In this document: positions 8,306-16,706 of the stretch, piece after piece
How the letters are laid out: each line of letters starts with the position of its first letter
Position numbering within the stretch: the stretch's first letter is position 1
NCBI GenBank assembly: GCA_964385695.1
Contig: CAYLQA010000003.1
Coordinates: 62,001 to 126,000 of the forward strand
Origin: CAYLQA01 sp964385695
GTDB lineage: Bacteria; Desulfobacterota; Desulfobulbia; Desulfobulbales; Desulfurivibrionaceae
Direction: 5' to 3'
DNA: 64,000 bases
Translations under genes and position numbers: made by a program
Notes under the pieces: model-generated
Database searches by the model: none
Seen by the model: the letters and a program-made list of their open reading frames with translations, nothing else
Told to the model about the DNA's origin: nothing

Positions 8306-9199
8306 ATGAGATCAGAAAAATATAACGTTGTGAAAATTGTTTTATTGGCCGTGGGGCTCTGTTTTTGCCTGGCAGCACAGGTTCAGGCCAAGAATGCGGA
8401 GTGGAAATGGGCCATGAGTGTGCGGGGAACGGATAAGGCAACCTCTTTTGTGCAACCGACGTCTCTCTATATAGATGTCGAAAAGAGCAGATACTATGTG
8501 GTGGATTGCCAGGGCGGCCAGGTTGTCTCCTATGACAAGGCGGGCAAGCCCCTGAAAACCTTTAACGCCCAAGGCGAGCTGGTCGCGCCCTACGATATGG
8601 TGCGTTTGGCTGACGGCCGCCTGGTGATAGCGGAAAAAGGCAAAAAAGGCCTGACGCTTATCGACATGAAGTCAAAAGGGCAATTGCTGATACCGCTCTC
8701 CTACAAAGGAAGGGATGTGGTGGTTGATCGCATTGCCTATACCGAAGGCAGCCTCTATGTGCTCGATAAGGTGCGGGGGGCGGTGCTGCGCCTTGATGAC
8801 AATCTCAAGGTGAGCCAGGTATTTGCCGCTCCCATGGGCTCCTCTGGTTTTTCCGATTTCAAGGTGAAGAACGGCCGCCTGTGGGCCTTGGGTGTGCTGG
8901 AAAAAAGGGTCTATGTTTATGGAGGCAAGGCCCAGGTCTTGCGGGAGTTCGATCTTGGGCAAAGTGTGAGTTTTCCTGTCTCGCTGGCTCTGGGTAAAAA
9001 TGGCTCCCTGTTTGTTCTGGACCGGCACCGCGCCCAGGTCATGGTCTATGACGGATCAGGCCGGAAAAAATCGCAGTTTTTTGCCAAAGGCAGTGGCCGC
9101 GGCAAGCTTTATTACCCCAATGAGATTCTTTTTGATCCATGGGGCAGGCTATGCATTGTTGATGAAGGAAACGGCAGGATTGAGGTCTTTGAGCAATGA
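8306..9199 (+). CDS. Exported NHL-repeat beta-propeller protein
   Basis: About 297 residues. The frame extends to TTG 8261, inside the cytochrome gene, but ATG 8306 has GAGGA nine bases upstream and starts just before a clear signal peptide (VVKIVLLAVGLCFCLAAQVQA). The mature part consists of 40-45-residue repeats of the NHL type (PTSLYIDVEKSRYYVVDCQG, APYDMVRLADGRLVIAEKG, SLALGKNGSLFVLDRHRA, PNEILFDPWGRLCIVDEGN), giving a six-bladed propeller. No cofactor motif is visible. NHL proteins are frequent companions of porin-cytochrome clusters and may act as docking or assembly factors. Product and partners are otherwise unknown. Confidence 0.8.
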   Translation: MRSEKYNVVKIVLLAVGLCFCLAAQVQAKNAEWKWAMSVRGTDKATSFVQPTSLYIDVEKSRYYVVDCQGGQVVSYDKAGKPLKTFNAQGELVAPYDMVRLADGRLVIAEKGKKGLTLIDMKSKGQLLIPLSYKGRDVVVDRIAYTEGSLYVLDKVRGAVLRLDDNLKVSQVFAAPMGSSGFSDFKVKNGRLWALGVLEKRVYVYGGKAQVLREFDLGQSVSFPVSLALGKNGSLFVLDRHRAQVMVYDGSGRKKSQFFAKGSGRGKLYYPNEILFDPWGRLCIVDEGNGRIEVFEQ

Positions 9200-9287
9200 T
9201 CAATGCCGGGGATAAAATAATTCGGGCTTGTTGGTGCCCGAATCCGGTATTGCTGGGAGATGGCCCATGCTAAAGGGGGAAAGCCTC

Positions 9288-10370
9288 ATGCGGTGGCAAT
9301 GCATAATAGGGTTGGCTGTGGCAGCCCATTTGAGCAGTTCAGGCATCTTGCTGGCCCGGGTGAGCGGCAGCTGTGCGAACTGCCACACCATGCACAACAG
9401 CCAGGCCGGTACCCCCATGGCCTACACCGTTGATTTGGCCGGTACTGTGACCATGCAGGCAACGCCCAACAGCGCTTTATTGAGTACCGATTGCATTGGC
9501 TGCCACCAAGGCACCAATAACGGTGCAAACCTTACCCCCTTTGTCCTGGACACGAATGCCGAGCCCACCTACGGCGACACCGGCACCACCGGCAATTCCC
9601 TGGCCGGAGGAAATTTTTACTGGTTGAGCAGTGACGATCGGCACGGCCATAATGTGCTGGGCATATCCAACTCTGATGCCAAGCTGGTCTTTACTCCGCC
9701 CGGAGCAAACGGCGGAGCAGCCATGGCCGGGCAGATTACCTGTGCCGGTACCAACGGTTGCCATGGAGATGCTGCTGTAGCGTCGCAAACATTGGCTGTG
9801 CATGGCAGCCATCATGGTAACGATGCCACCATCTGGAAGGACGGCAGCAGTATTGTAAACAGCTACCGCTTTCTGGACGGGGTCAAGGGCTTTGGTGCGG
9901 CCGACTATGAGTACCAGCCAACGGTCGCGGATCATAATATCTACTTCGGTGTAGATCGCTCAAACGAGCTTGATACGGCCGCCGGATCGGTCAGTGCCCT
10001 CTGTGCCCGCTGCCACGGGGATTTTCATAACGGCTCCGGCAATCTCTCTGACGGGGTTGTAGGGAACAGTGTCTGGCTCAGGCACCCCATTGATTACGAC
10101 ATGAGCCATGCCGTTTCAAGCTCTGAGTATGGAACCTATAATACGGATAAAAGCTATAGCGTGGTCTCTCCCGTTGCCACCTCCGTAGTCTCGACAACGC
10201 CTGATCAGAATGTGTTGTCCGCAGGGGTGGATGACGCCATCGTCATGTGCCTGTCCTGTCATCGAGCCCATGGCACGCCCAATGATGCAATTTTGCGTTG
10301 GAACTATAAAGGATGGCCCGGCCCCGGAGGGTATAATGGCTGCGCCGTCTGCCACACGACCAAGGATTGA
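9288..10370 (+). CDS. Exported multiheme cytochrome (5 CXXCH plus one CX5CH)
   Basis: About 360 residues from ATG 9288, which follows AGGGGGA by seven bases and starts the signal peptide (CIIGLAVAAHLSSSGILLARVSG). ATG 9267 and TTG 9228 are longer alternatives. Canonical motifs are CANCH, CIGCH, CARCH, CLSCH and CAVCH; in addition CAGTNGCH (about residue 150) has five residues between the cysteines. HTMHNSQ right after the first heme and HRAHGT after the fourth resemble axial-ligand arrangements. Long Gly/Ser/Thr/Asn-rich stretches separate the hemes, unlike the compact wires upstream, which suggests a surface-exposed or extracellular protein. The stop codon overlaps the ATG of the next gene by one base. 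Confidence 0.85.
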   Translation: MRWQCIIGLAVAAHLSSSGILLARVSGSCANCHTMHNSQAGTPMAYTVDLAGTVTMQATPNSALLSTDCIGCHQGTNNGANLTPFVLDTNAEPTYGDTGTTGNSLAGGNFYWLSSDDRHGHNVLGISNSDAKLVFTPPGANGGAAMAGQITCAGTNGCHGDAAVASQTLAVHGSHHGNDATIWKDGSSIVNSYRFLDGVKGFGAADYEYQPTVADHNIYFGVDRSNELDTAAGSVSALCARCHGDFHNGSGNLSDGVVGNSVWLRHPIDYDMSHAVSSSEYGTYNTDKSYSVVSPVATSVVSTTPDQNVLSAGVDDAIVMCLSCHRAHGTPNDAILRWNYKGWPGPGGYNGCAVCHTTKD

Positions 10371-11818
10371 TGAAAAAAAACAAAATTTCCATACAGACAC
10401 TTTCGTTCGTTTTCTGCTGGCTGCTGGTTGCCTCGCTTCTGGCTGTAGGCAGCGGCTGCAAGGCCGGGAAAACCCTTGCTGTGCGCAGCTCCATCATTGC
10501 CGCCGAGACGCCTGGAAATGATAAGGCCTTGGTCAGCGTCTTTCTTCGCTTAAGGCAGGAGACCCCCTCCGGCATTTGGTTACGGATGGATTCGTTGTCC
10601 CTGGTTGCCGATGATCGCGTGACCCCGCTTGCCATTGCGCAAAAGGAGTTCTCAGCCGGGCGCATCCAGGGCGGTCAGCGTTTTGTTGCCCGCGGCTCAG
10701 TCGCTCCTGTTCGCTATCATTCCTTGCGGGTCGCTATTGATAAGGCGGCCTTGGAGAGAGGGGGAGAAAAGATAGGACTGGCAGTGCCGGACCCCATTGT
10801 CGATTTCCCTCTGCCTGCCAATTTTCAGCTCCAGGGCAGGGAAAGCCGATCCCTTTTCCTTATTTGGGATGAGGAGAAATCCCTGGAGGGCAGGGCCCTG
10901 TTTGTCCCCAAGTTTGTTGTCACCTACCGGCCGCAGATATTTTTGGCAAATCTCGCCTTTGTCAGTTGCCCAGATATCGATACGCTCTACATGTACCGCA
11001 CGGATCGCAACTGGGTGACGGGTTCGCTGAATATCGCAGGCGGACCGACCTATATGGCCTACAATGCTCCATTAAAAAAGCTTTATGTCCTGGCGCAAAA
11101 AACTTCTGAGATTGTTGTGGTGAAGGTGACTACCGGCCAGATTCTTGATCGCTTCAAGATCCCCTTGACCAAGGAGCCTACATTTTTCTTTAGCCCGGAT
11201 GGTGTGACCGGCTATGTCCTGGATGAAGCAGGCGATTATCTCATCCGCATTGATCTGGCGCAGGGGACCATAGAAAAACGAGTCAAACTGGGCTACAGCC
11301 CCCGCTACGCAGCATGGCGGGGAACGAGCAATGGCTTGGTGATTTCTTCGGCCAGGTCTCAATATATCAACCTGGTTCACCCCGAGAGCTTGAGCACAAC
11401 GGGTGTCATCGCCGTGGGCAGCGGCCCGCGGGGAATGGTGGTTGATAATGATTTTCTTTATGTGGCCGAGAGCGGCAGCAATAGCCTTGGGATATATAGT
11501 TTGCGCAGCCGTACGCTGCATAAGCGTGTCAATGTGGGGTTTTCCCCGAGACGTCTGCTTAAAGACGGGGACAACATCTATGTCAGCAATTTTAATGGAG
11601 GGTCGGTTTCCTTGTTTTTAGTTCGGCAGCAACAGCTTTATAGGGATATTCGAGTTGGCGGAAAGCCGTTTGAGCTCGATTTTTCAAGTCGCAGAAAATT
11701 TATCTATGCAGCGGACAGAAAAAACGGGCAATTGGCCGTTGTGGACCAGACCGGCAACCAGTTGGTCGGCTCCATAGAGTTGGGCGCTAAACCTTTGGAT
11801 ATCCTGGTGGTTGAATAA
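10370..11818 (+). CDS. Beta-propeller (YVTN-like) lipoprotein
   Basis: This 482-residue protein starts at ATG 10370, overlapping the upstream TGA by one base (TTG 10367 is one codon longer). The signal segment ends in LLAVGSGC (Cys30), a probable lipobox. Residues about 35-190 form an Ig-like beta domain of unknown family. Residues about 200-480 hold repeats such as GPTYMAYNAPLKKLYVLAQK, EPTFFFSPDGVTGYVLDEAG, GPRGMVVDNDFLYVAESGSN and KPFELDFSSRRKFIYAADRK, the YVTN/NHL-type beta-propeller. No metal or heme site is visible. It sits between two cytochrome genes with one-base overlaps on both sides, so it is translationally coupled to them and probably belongs to the same surface complex. Confidence 0.78.
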   Translation: MKKNKISIQTLSFVFCWLLVASLLAVGSGCKAGKTLAVRSSIIAAETPGNDKALVSVFLRLRQETPSGIWLRMDSLSLVADDRVTPLAIAQKEFSAGRIQGGQRFVARGSVAPVRYHSLRVAIDKAALERGGEKIGLAVPDPIVDFPLPANFQLQGRESRSLFLIWDEEKSLEGRALFVPKFVVTYRPQIFLANLAFVSCPDIDTLYMYRTDRNWVTGSLNIAGGPTYMAYNAPLKKLYVLAQKTSEIVVVKVTTGQILDRFKIPLTKEPTFFFSPDGVTGYVLDEAGDYLIRIDLAQGTIEKRVKLGYSPRYAAWRGTSNGLVISSARSQYINLVHPESLSTTGVIAVGSGPRGMVVDNDFLYVAESGSNSLGIYSLRSRTLHKRVNVGFSPRRLLKDGDNIYVSNFNGGSVSLFLVRQQQLYRDIRVGGKPFELDFSSRRKFIYAADRKNGQLAVVDQTGNQLVGSIELGAKPLDILVVE

Positions 11819-13041
11819 TGGGTGGTTCTTATTTGAGGAAGTTTGGCGCTCGCCACAGGCGCAAGATGTACTGTGTTTTAGGGTCAACGATGGTTGCTCT
11901 GGGCTTTGCTGCAGTTCTCTTCTGTAATCCCGAGAGCGGGGTGGCATCCGGCAGCTGTTGCTCCTGTCATGAAGAGGTCTGTGCCAGTGTCAATGAAAAG
12001 GCTTACGTGCATGCGCCGGTTCTCGAGCAGAAATGCGCCAGCTGTCACATTGCCCAAGAGAAGTTGCGGCCTTCCGGCGAGGAGGTGCTCCTCCCCCCTC
12101 AGGTAAAAGGCAAGGTCAGTTGGCTTGCCTTAGATTACATGACAAAGGAAAACCATTGGCTCAGGCTCTCTGCCGGGCACGAGGGGAAAAACATAGTGGT
12201 GCGGACCGAGGATGAAAGCGGTCACGTTATCGAGCAGCAGCTAAGGGTTCCGGCCAAGACCAGTGTGCACCAGTTTACCGATAACGGTAAGCCTCCCTCT
12301 GTTCAGGATTTGAGGATCCGCGAGATCCACCAGGGAGTGGTGCTCAGCGCCGTTATTACCTGGAAGACCGATAAGATTGCCGACTCCGCTGGCCAATTCG
12401 GTGAAAAAGGGCTTTATAACACGGTGCGCAATGAGCAAAGTCTCGGTACGGAGCATGAAGTAGTTTTAAGTGGTCTTGCGCCTAAAAAAACATACAAATT
12501 TGCAGCCGTTTCCCAGGATCTGTTCGGTAATGTGGTTACCTCCGAGGAGATACGTTTTAGTACGAATCAACCGGCGGCAAAGGCACGCTCCTCACGCATA
12601 AAAAATCGTGGAGCGTTGGAAAATACCAGCCTGTTTACGGATTTTTACTATGCCCAGGGAGAGTACCTGCTCCAGGTTCGGGCCCAAAAACCGGTCAATG
12701 TGAAACTCGGGTTGGTGGAGGGGACTGGTGGGCAAAAGAAGAGCGCCTTAGTAAAAATGGTGTTGGAAGACGGTGGCAGCCACCTGCCCCTGCGCGATCC
12801 ATCTGAGTTGACGATCAAGGTCTGCTACAGTTGCCATCCCGGCACAGAAGGGGTTCTCACCCACCCGGTGGAGGTTTTTCCGAAAAACGGCATGGTGGTG
12901 CCCCATGACTACAGCACCCTGCCCAACGGCAAGATCAGCTGCATGTCTTGCCACATGCCCCATGCATCGAATAATGAATATCGCTTAAGCCGATCTAGTA
13001 AAAAGGCGCTCTGCTTGGGCTGCCATAAGAATTTTGTCTGA
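11818..13041 (+). CDS. 5-heme cytochrome with central fibronectin-III-like domain
   Basis: This 407-residue protein has a hydrophobic segment at about 18-36 (CVLGSTMVALGFAAVLFC) acting as signal or anchor. Two CXXCH lie at the N-terminus (CCSCH, CASCH), then about 260 residues without heme, then three at the C-terminus (CYSCH, CMSCH, CLGCH). The central part contains a fibronectin-III-like stretch (SVQDLRIREIHQGVVLSAVI, ITWKTDKIADS, HEVVLSGLAPKKTYKFAAVS). The two heme groups could lie together in the fold or at the ends of an elongated protein; sequence alone does not tell. ATG 11818 overlaps the upstream TAA by one base. Role inferred: an electron-transfer or docking component of the cluster. 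Confidence 0.82.
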   Translation: MGGSYLRKFGARHRRKMYCVLGSTMVALGFAAVLFCNPESGVASGSCCSCHEEVCASVNEKAYVHAPVLEQKCASCHIAQEKLRPSGEEVLLPPQVKGKVSWLALDYMTKENHWLRLSAGHEGKNIVVRTEDESGHVIEQQLRVPAKTSVHQFTDNGKPPSVQDLRIREIHQGVVLSAVITWKTDKIADSAGQFGEKGLYNTVRNEQSLGTEHEVVLSGLAPKKTYKFAAVSQDLFGNVVTSEEIRFSTNQPAAKARSSRIKNRGALENTSLFTDFYYAQGEYLLQVRAQKPVNVKLGLVEGTGGQKKSALVKMVLEDGGSHLPLRDPSELTIKVCYSCHPGTEGVLTHPVEVFPKNGMVVPHDYSTLPNGKISCMSCHMPHASNNEYRLSRSSKKALCLGCHKNFV

Positions 13042-13066
13042 ATCTATAAGAGGGAAGGAAAGAGCT

Positions 13067-13603
13067 ATGGGACTGGAATACCAGAGGAAAAAGTTGAATT
13101 TGTCGGTGAAAAACGAGTTTCAGCGTTGGCTGCTTTTTCGGATTTTCGGCACGGTGATTCTCAGTTCTTTGGTGGCGGGAGGCATTCTTTACCTCTTTGC
13201 CAGAAAGGAGGTGGTTGATTCGTTTTATACCGCCCATGTGACTATTCGCCGGGTGAGCGACCTGTTGCTGCCCGTGGTGCTGGCCGGTTCTTTTGTCAGC
13301 CTGCTCAGCGGCACACTCTTGGCCTTGTTTCTGCCCCAGAAAATCGCAGGCCCCTTGTTTCGTATAGAGGAAGAGCTTGAGGCGGTGCGGAAGGGGGATC
13401 TGACCGTAAAGATCAAGCTGCGCAACGACGACACCATGAAGGATTTTGTCGCCATTATCAATCAGACCATCGCTTCCTTGCGGATCAAAGTCGAGCGTAT
13501 CCAGAAGGTATACAACTGTATCGAGAGGTGTAAGCCCAAAAATGACCAGGAGGAAAAGGCGAGGGCCATGGCCCGAGAGGAACTGCGCTCCATAAAAACC
13601 TGA
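13067..13603 (+). CDS. Two-TM HAMP-domain membrane protein without output domain
   Basis: About 178 residues from ATG 13067, six bases after AGGGAAGGAA; TTG 13034 would overlap the previous gene and is less likely. Two membrane segments (about 26-46, IFGTVILSSLVAGGILYLFA; about 65-90, LLPVVLAGSFVSLLSGTLLA) enclose a very short periplasmic loop. A HAMP-like linker follows (PQKIAGPLFRIEEELEAVRKGDLTVK is split here as PQKIAGPLFRIEEE and LEAVRKGDLTVK), then a short charged helix. No kinase, cyclase or methyl-accepting domain follows, so the protein ends where an output domain would normally begin. It is the last gene of the cytochrome operon. A signalling or membrane-anchoring role is possible but unproven. 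Confidence 0.75.
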   Translation: MGLEYQRKKLNLSVKNEFQRWLLFRIFGTVILSSLVAGGILYLFARKEVVDSFYTAHVTIRRVSDLLLPVVLAGSFVSLLSGTLLALFLPQKIAGPLFRIEEELEAVRKGDLTVKIKLRNDDTMKDFVAIINQTIASLRIKVERIQKVYNCIERCKPKNDQEEKARAMAREELRSIKT

Positions 13604-13605
13604 AA

Positions 13606-13670
13606 AGAAATGAAGAATGAATAATGCAGAATGAAAAGTGATGGATATTCGTTATCCATTCTTCATTTTT
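13606..13670. terminator. Hairpin-forming intergenic sequence between convergent operons
   Basis: A 12-bp perfect inverted repeat (13608-13619 with 13657-13668, AAATGAAGAATG/CATTCTTCATTT) encloses a second hairpin (ATGGATA 13641-13647 with TATCCAT 13653-13659). A T-run follows on the + strand, and AT-rich tracts lie on both sides. It lies between the ends of the + strand cytochrome operon and the - strand rodA operon, so a bidirectional terminator is likely. Its quasi-periodic GAATGAA-type sequence also resembles a dispersed intergenic repeat. Confidence 0.55.
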
Positions 13671-13692
13671 AATTCTTAACTCTGTATTTACC

Positions 13693-14805
13693 TTAACTCG
13701 TCCCCTGGTAACGCCGCATACGGATGTTGATGAGGATGCCGATTCCGGCCAGAGTGGTGAGCAGTGAGGAGCCGCCGTAACTGACCAGCGGCAGCGGCAT
13801 GCCAACCACCGGCAACAAGCCCATGATCATGGACAGGTTGATAAATGCCTGCCAGAAGATGAGCGAGACGATGCCGTAGGCGAGGAGCACACCGAATTTG
13901 TCTCTGGAGGAGATGGCGATGTTCAGCCCCCAGAGGATCATGAAAAAGTAGATTGCCAGAAAGATCAGCGAGCCGATAAAGCCCCATTCTTCCGCCCAGA
14001 CCGAAAAGGCAAAGTCCGTATGCCGTTCCGGCAGAAAGTCCAGTTGCCCTTGGGTTCCCTTGAGATATCCCTTACCGAATTTGAGTCCGCTGCCCACTGC
14101 GATCTTAGACTGGGTGATATGGTAGCCCGTGCCCAGAGGATCACTCTCCGGGTTGAGGAAGGTCTCAATGCGTTGCCGTTGATAGGGCTTGAGAAAGAAT
14201 TTCCAGCCCAGGGGAATGGCGGAAAGGCAGGTGCCCAACAGGATGACCAGGGTGGTCCAGCGCAGTTTGACGAACAGGGTCATGGAGATGAAGATAAAGC
14301 AGAGCATGAGCCCGGTGCCAAGATCGGGCTGTTTGAGGATCAAAACAAAGGGGACTGCCGTGAGCAGCATGGGCACAATGAGCTCGGGCAGGGAAAAGCC
14401 CTTGCCCGTGTCCTTGCGGTAATAATAACTGGCCAGGGTGATGACCAGCATGAGCTTGGCAGGCTCCGAGGGCTGCAAACGGAAAAATCCCAGGTTGATC
14501 CAGCGCTGGGTGCCGGCCACGGTCTCGCCTAAAAAAAGGGCTGCAAGCAGCAGCAGAATAACAGCACAGTAGATCGGGTAGTTCCAAGCCACAAGGACCT
14601 TATAATCCACGGCAATAATCAGGAGGATCACGCAGGCGCCCATGAAGAAGTAATAGAGCTGCTTGATATAGACCGGGGTGCCGAGGGCCGTACTCAAATG
14701 GGCTGCGCTGTAAAGGTTGGCAAGACCGATGAGAGCGACCAGGGCCACGGCTACCACCATCACCCAGTCAAAGTTCAGCACTAAGCGTCTATCGAACCTG
14801 AACAT
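13693..14805 (-). CDS. rodA: RodA, SEDS peptidoglycan glycosyltransferase
   Basis: This 370-residue polytopic inner-membrane protein of the SEDS family polymerises lipid II during rod elongation together with PBP2. The sequence shows about ten membrane segments and the family signature near the C-terminus (GMPLPLVSYGGSSLLT), plus GTQRWINLGFFRLQPSEPAK, which is the conserved periplasmic loop. Length matches RodA (about 370). It is the last gene of the mreB-mreC-mreD-mrdA-rodA operon; its ATG overlaps the stop of mrdA by one base. FtsW is the alternative in the family, but the partner gene and operon make RodA the right call. Confidence 0.95.
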   Translation of the reverse strand: MFRFDRRLVLNFDWVMVVAVALVALIGLANLYSAAHLSTALGTPVYIKQLYYFFMGACVILLIIAVDYKVLVAWNYPIYCAVILLLLAALFLGETVAGTQRWINLGFFRLQPSEPAKLMLVITLASYYYRKDTGKGFSLPELIVPMLLTAVPFVLILKQPDLGTGLMLCFIFISMTLFVKLRWTTLVILLGTCLSAIPLGWKFFLKPYQRQRIETFLNPESDPLGTGYHITQSKIAVGSGLKFGKGYLKGTQGQLDFLPERHTDFAFSVWAEEWGFIGSLIFLAIYFFMILWGLNIAISSRDKFGVLLAYGIVSLIFWQAFINLSMIMGLLPVVGMPLPLVSYGGSSLLTTLAGIGILINIRMRRYQGTS

Positions 14806-16694
14806 TATTCACTCCTCACGCTCTCGGCCTTGGCCAAGGTGTTCTTTTTGGTGTTTGCTTGCAGCTCAAAGTAGCGCTTGATGATCTTCTTGGCAATGGG
14901 CCCTGCCACAGAGCCACCATGCATACCGTGTTCCACCAAGACGGTAACGGCAACCTGTGGCTCCTCTGCCGGGGCAAAGGCGGTGAACCAGGCGTGGTCT
15001 CGGTATTTATAAGGGATTTTTTCTTCGGGCAGATCCTTGAGGTGACTGAGGCGGATAACCTGGGCCGTTCCGGTCTTGCCGCCAAGGGTGACGTTTTTCA
15101 CCCGCGCCGCTTTGCCGGTGCCGCGCTTTTCACGTACTACCCCGACCAGGGCCTGGCGGATCAATTCGAGGGCCTCATCATTACCCTCGATCCTGCCATC
15201 GATCATGGGGACAAATTCCTTAAGGATCTCGCCCTCCGGATCAAGGATGGATTCCAAAAGCTGCGGCCTGTATAAGGTGCCGCCGTTGACTGCGGCTGCA
15301 GTCATCTGGCAGACCTGTAAGGGGGTCGTCAGATTGAAGCCCTGGCCGATGGAGACGGAAAGCGTTTCTCCATCCTGCCACGATTCTCCGTAGCGGCGGC
15401 GTTTCCAGTCCGATGTAGGAACAAGGCCACTCTTTTCGTGTTCTAAGACAATGCCGGTCCTTTTTCCCAACCCCAAGCTTTGCGCATATTTTGCCAGGGT
15501 GTCTACGCCCAGTTTCTGGCTCACCTGGTAAAAATAAACATCGCATGATTGCACCAAGGCCTGGTGCAGGTTGACCGCGCCATGTCCTCCCTTTTTCCAA
15601 CAGCCGTAGCTGCGGTTGCCAAAGGTCAGGGAGCCTGAGCAATAATACACCGTTTCCGGCGTTGCTACTTCTTCGGCCAAGGCGGCCAGAGCAGTGACGA
15701 TTTTATAAGTGGAGCCGGGCGGGTATTGGCCCTGAATAGCCTTATTGAGGAGCGGATTTAACGGGTTGTCAAGCATCTCCCGCCAAGCCTTGGTGGAGAT
15801 ACCGCCGACAAATTCCTGCAGCTTCAGGCGTGGGGTGCTGCACAGGGCCAGGATCTTGCCGCTGTTGACTTCCATGGCGACGATGGCCCCGGCTTGCTCG
15901 CCAAGACCCTCTTCTGCCACATGTTGTAACTCAATGTCAATGGTCAGCTGTACATCGTTACCGGGCAGCGGTTCTTGGACCTTGACCTGCCGTTGTTCAA
16001 AACCATGTACGTCCACTTCCAAAAATTTTCTGCCTTTTTCGCCGCGCAGGAATTTTTCAAAAAGTTTTTCCACACCCATCTTGCCGATGGCGTCGCCACT
16101 CTGGTAGTTCAGGCCCCTGCGGTCATCTAGCTCCTTGCGGTTTATTTCCCCAAGGTAGCCGATGAGGTGGGAGGCCAAATCTTCAAAGAGGTAATCGCGA
16201 GAAGGCAGCACCTCAACCCGCACACCGGGCAGATTAAAGCGATTATTCTCGATGTAGACCAGGGTCTTCCAGTCGATATCCTCCTCAAGGCGAGTGGGTA
16301 CGTAGCGAGGGTGATCCGCGCCAGCGCGAATACGATCCAAAAGAACGTTGACATCCTCATCCAAGATTTTTGCCAGGGTCTTGATGGTCTCATCGGGGTT
16401 GGGCGCATCCTCTCGGATCCAGACCACATTGAACTGGGGCCGGTTGGTTATGAGGATACGGCCCGTCCGGTCCAGGATATTACCGCGCGGGGCGGCAATG
16501 TTTTGCATGCGGATGCGGTTGCTCTCGGAGAGCTTGACATATTCCGAGCCGTTATGGATCTGCAAGAACCAGAGGCGTGAAACCAGCAGGGCGATAAAAA
16601 AGATGATTACGGCCATAGCTATATCGATGCGTTTTTTCAGCATCTTCAGCTCGGCAGGGTCCATCTTATGGATTTTGGCTAAAGGGCGCGGCAT
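14805..16694 (-). CDS. mrdA: Penicillin-binding protein 2 (elongation transpeptidase)
   Basis: This 629-residue class B PBP cross-links peptidoglycan in the elongasome. It has a short cytoplasmic tail, one membrane anchor (about 27-47, IDIAMAVIIFFIALLVSRLW), a dimerisation/pedestal domain with APRGNILDRTGRILITNRPQ, and a C-terminal transpeptidase domain. Catalytic motifs are visible: SxxK as Ser328-T-Y-K in PPGSTYK, SCD for the SxN box, and KTG at 540-542 in GGKTGTAQ. The length and motif spacing are those of E. coli PBP2. It shares one base with rodA, its functional partner, and follows mreD closely. Confidence 0.96.
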   Translation of the reverse strand: MPRPLAKIHKMDPAELKMLKKRIDIAMAVIIFFIALLVSRLWFLQIHNGSEYVKLSESNRIRMQNIAAPRGNILDRTGRILITNRPQFNVVWIREDAPNPDETIKTLAKILDEDVNVLLDRIRAGADHPRYVPTRLEEDIDWKTLVYIENNRFNLPGVRVEVLPSRDYLFEDLASHLIGYLGEINRKELDDRRGLNYQSGDAIGKMGVEKLFEKFLRGEKGRKFLEVDVHGFEQRQVKVQEPLPGNDVQLTIDIELQHVAEEGLGEQAGAIVAMEVNSGKILALCSTPRLKLQEFVGGISTKAWREMLDNPLNPLLNKAIQGQYPPGSTYKIVTALAALAEEVATPETVYYCSGSLTFGNRSYGCWKKGGHGAVNLHQALVQSCDVYFYQVSQKLGVDTLAKYAQSLGLGKRTGIVLEHEKSGLVPTSDWKRRRYGESWQDGETLSVSIGQGFNLTTPLQVCQMTAAAVNGGTLYRPQLLESILDPEGEILKEFVPMIDGRIEGNDEALELIRQALVGVVREKRGTGKAARVKNVTLGGKTGTAQVIRLSHLKDLPEEKIPYKYRDHAWFTAFAPAEEPQVAVTVLVEHGMHGGSVAGPIAKKIIKRYFELQANTKKNTLAKAESVRSE

Positions 16695-16706
16695 GGCGGC
16701 TGGTTT

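Noticed and set aside
7107..8441. Long - strand frame (444 codons) antisense to the 16-heme cytochrome
   Set aside because: It is the mirror of the repeated CXXCH codons; the + strand protein has clear motifs, signal peptide and ribosome site.
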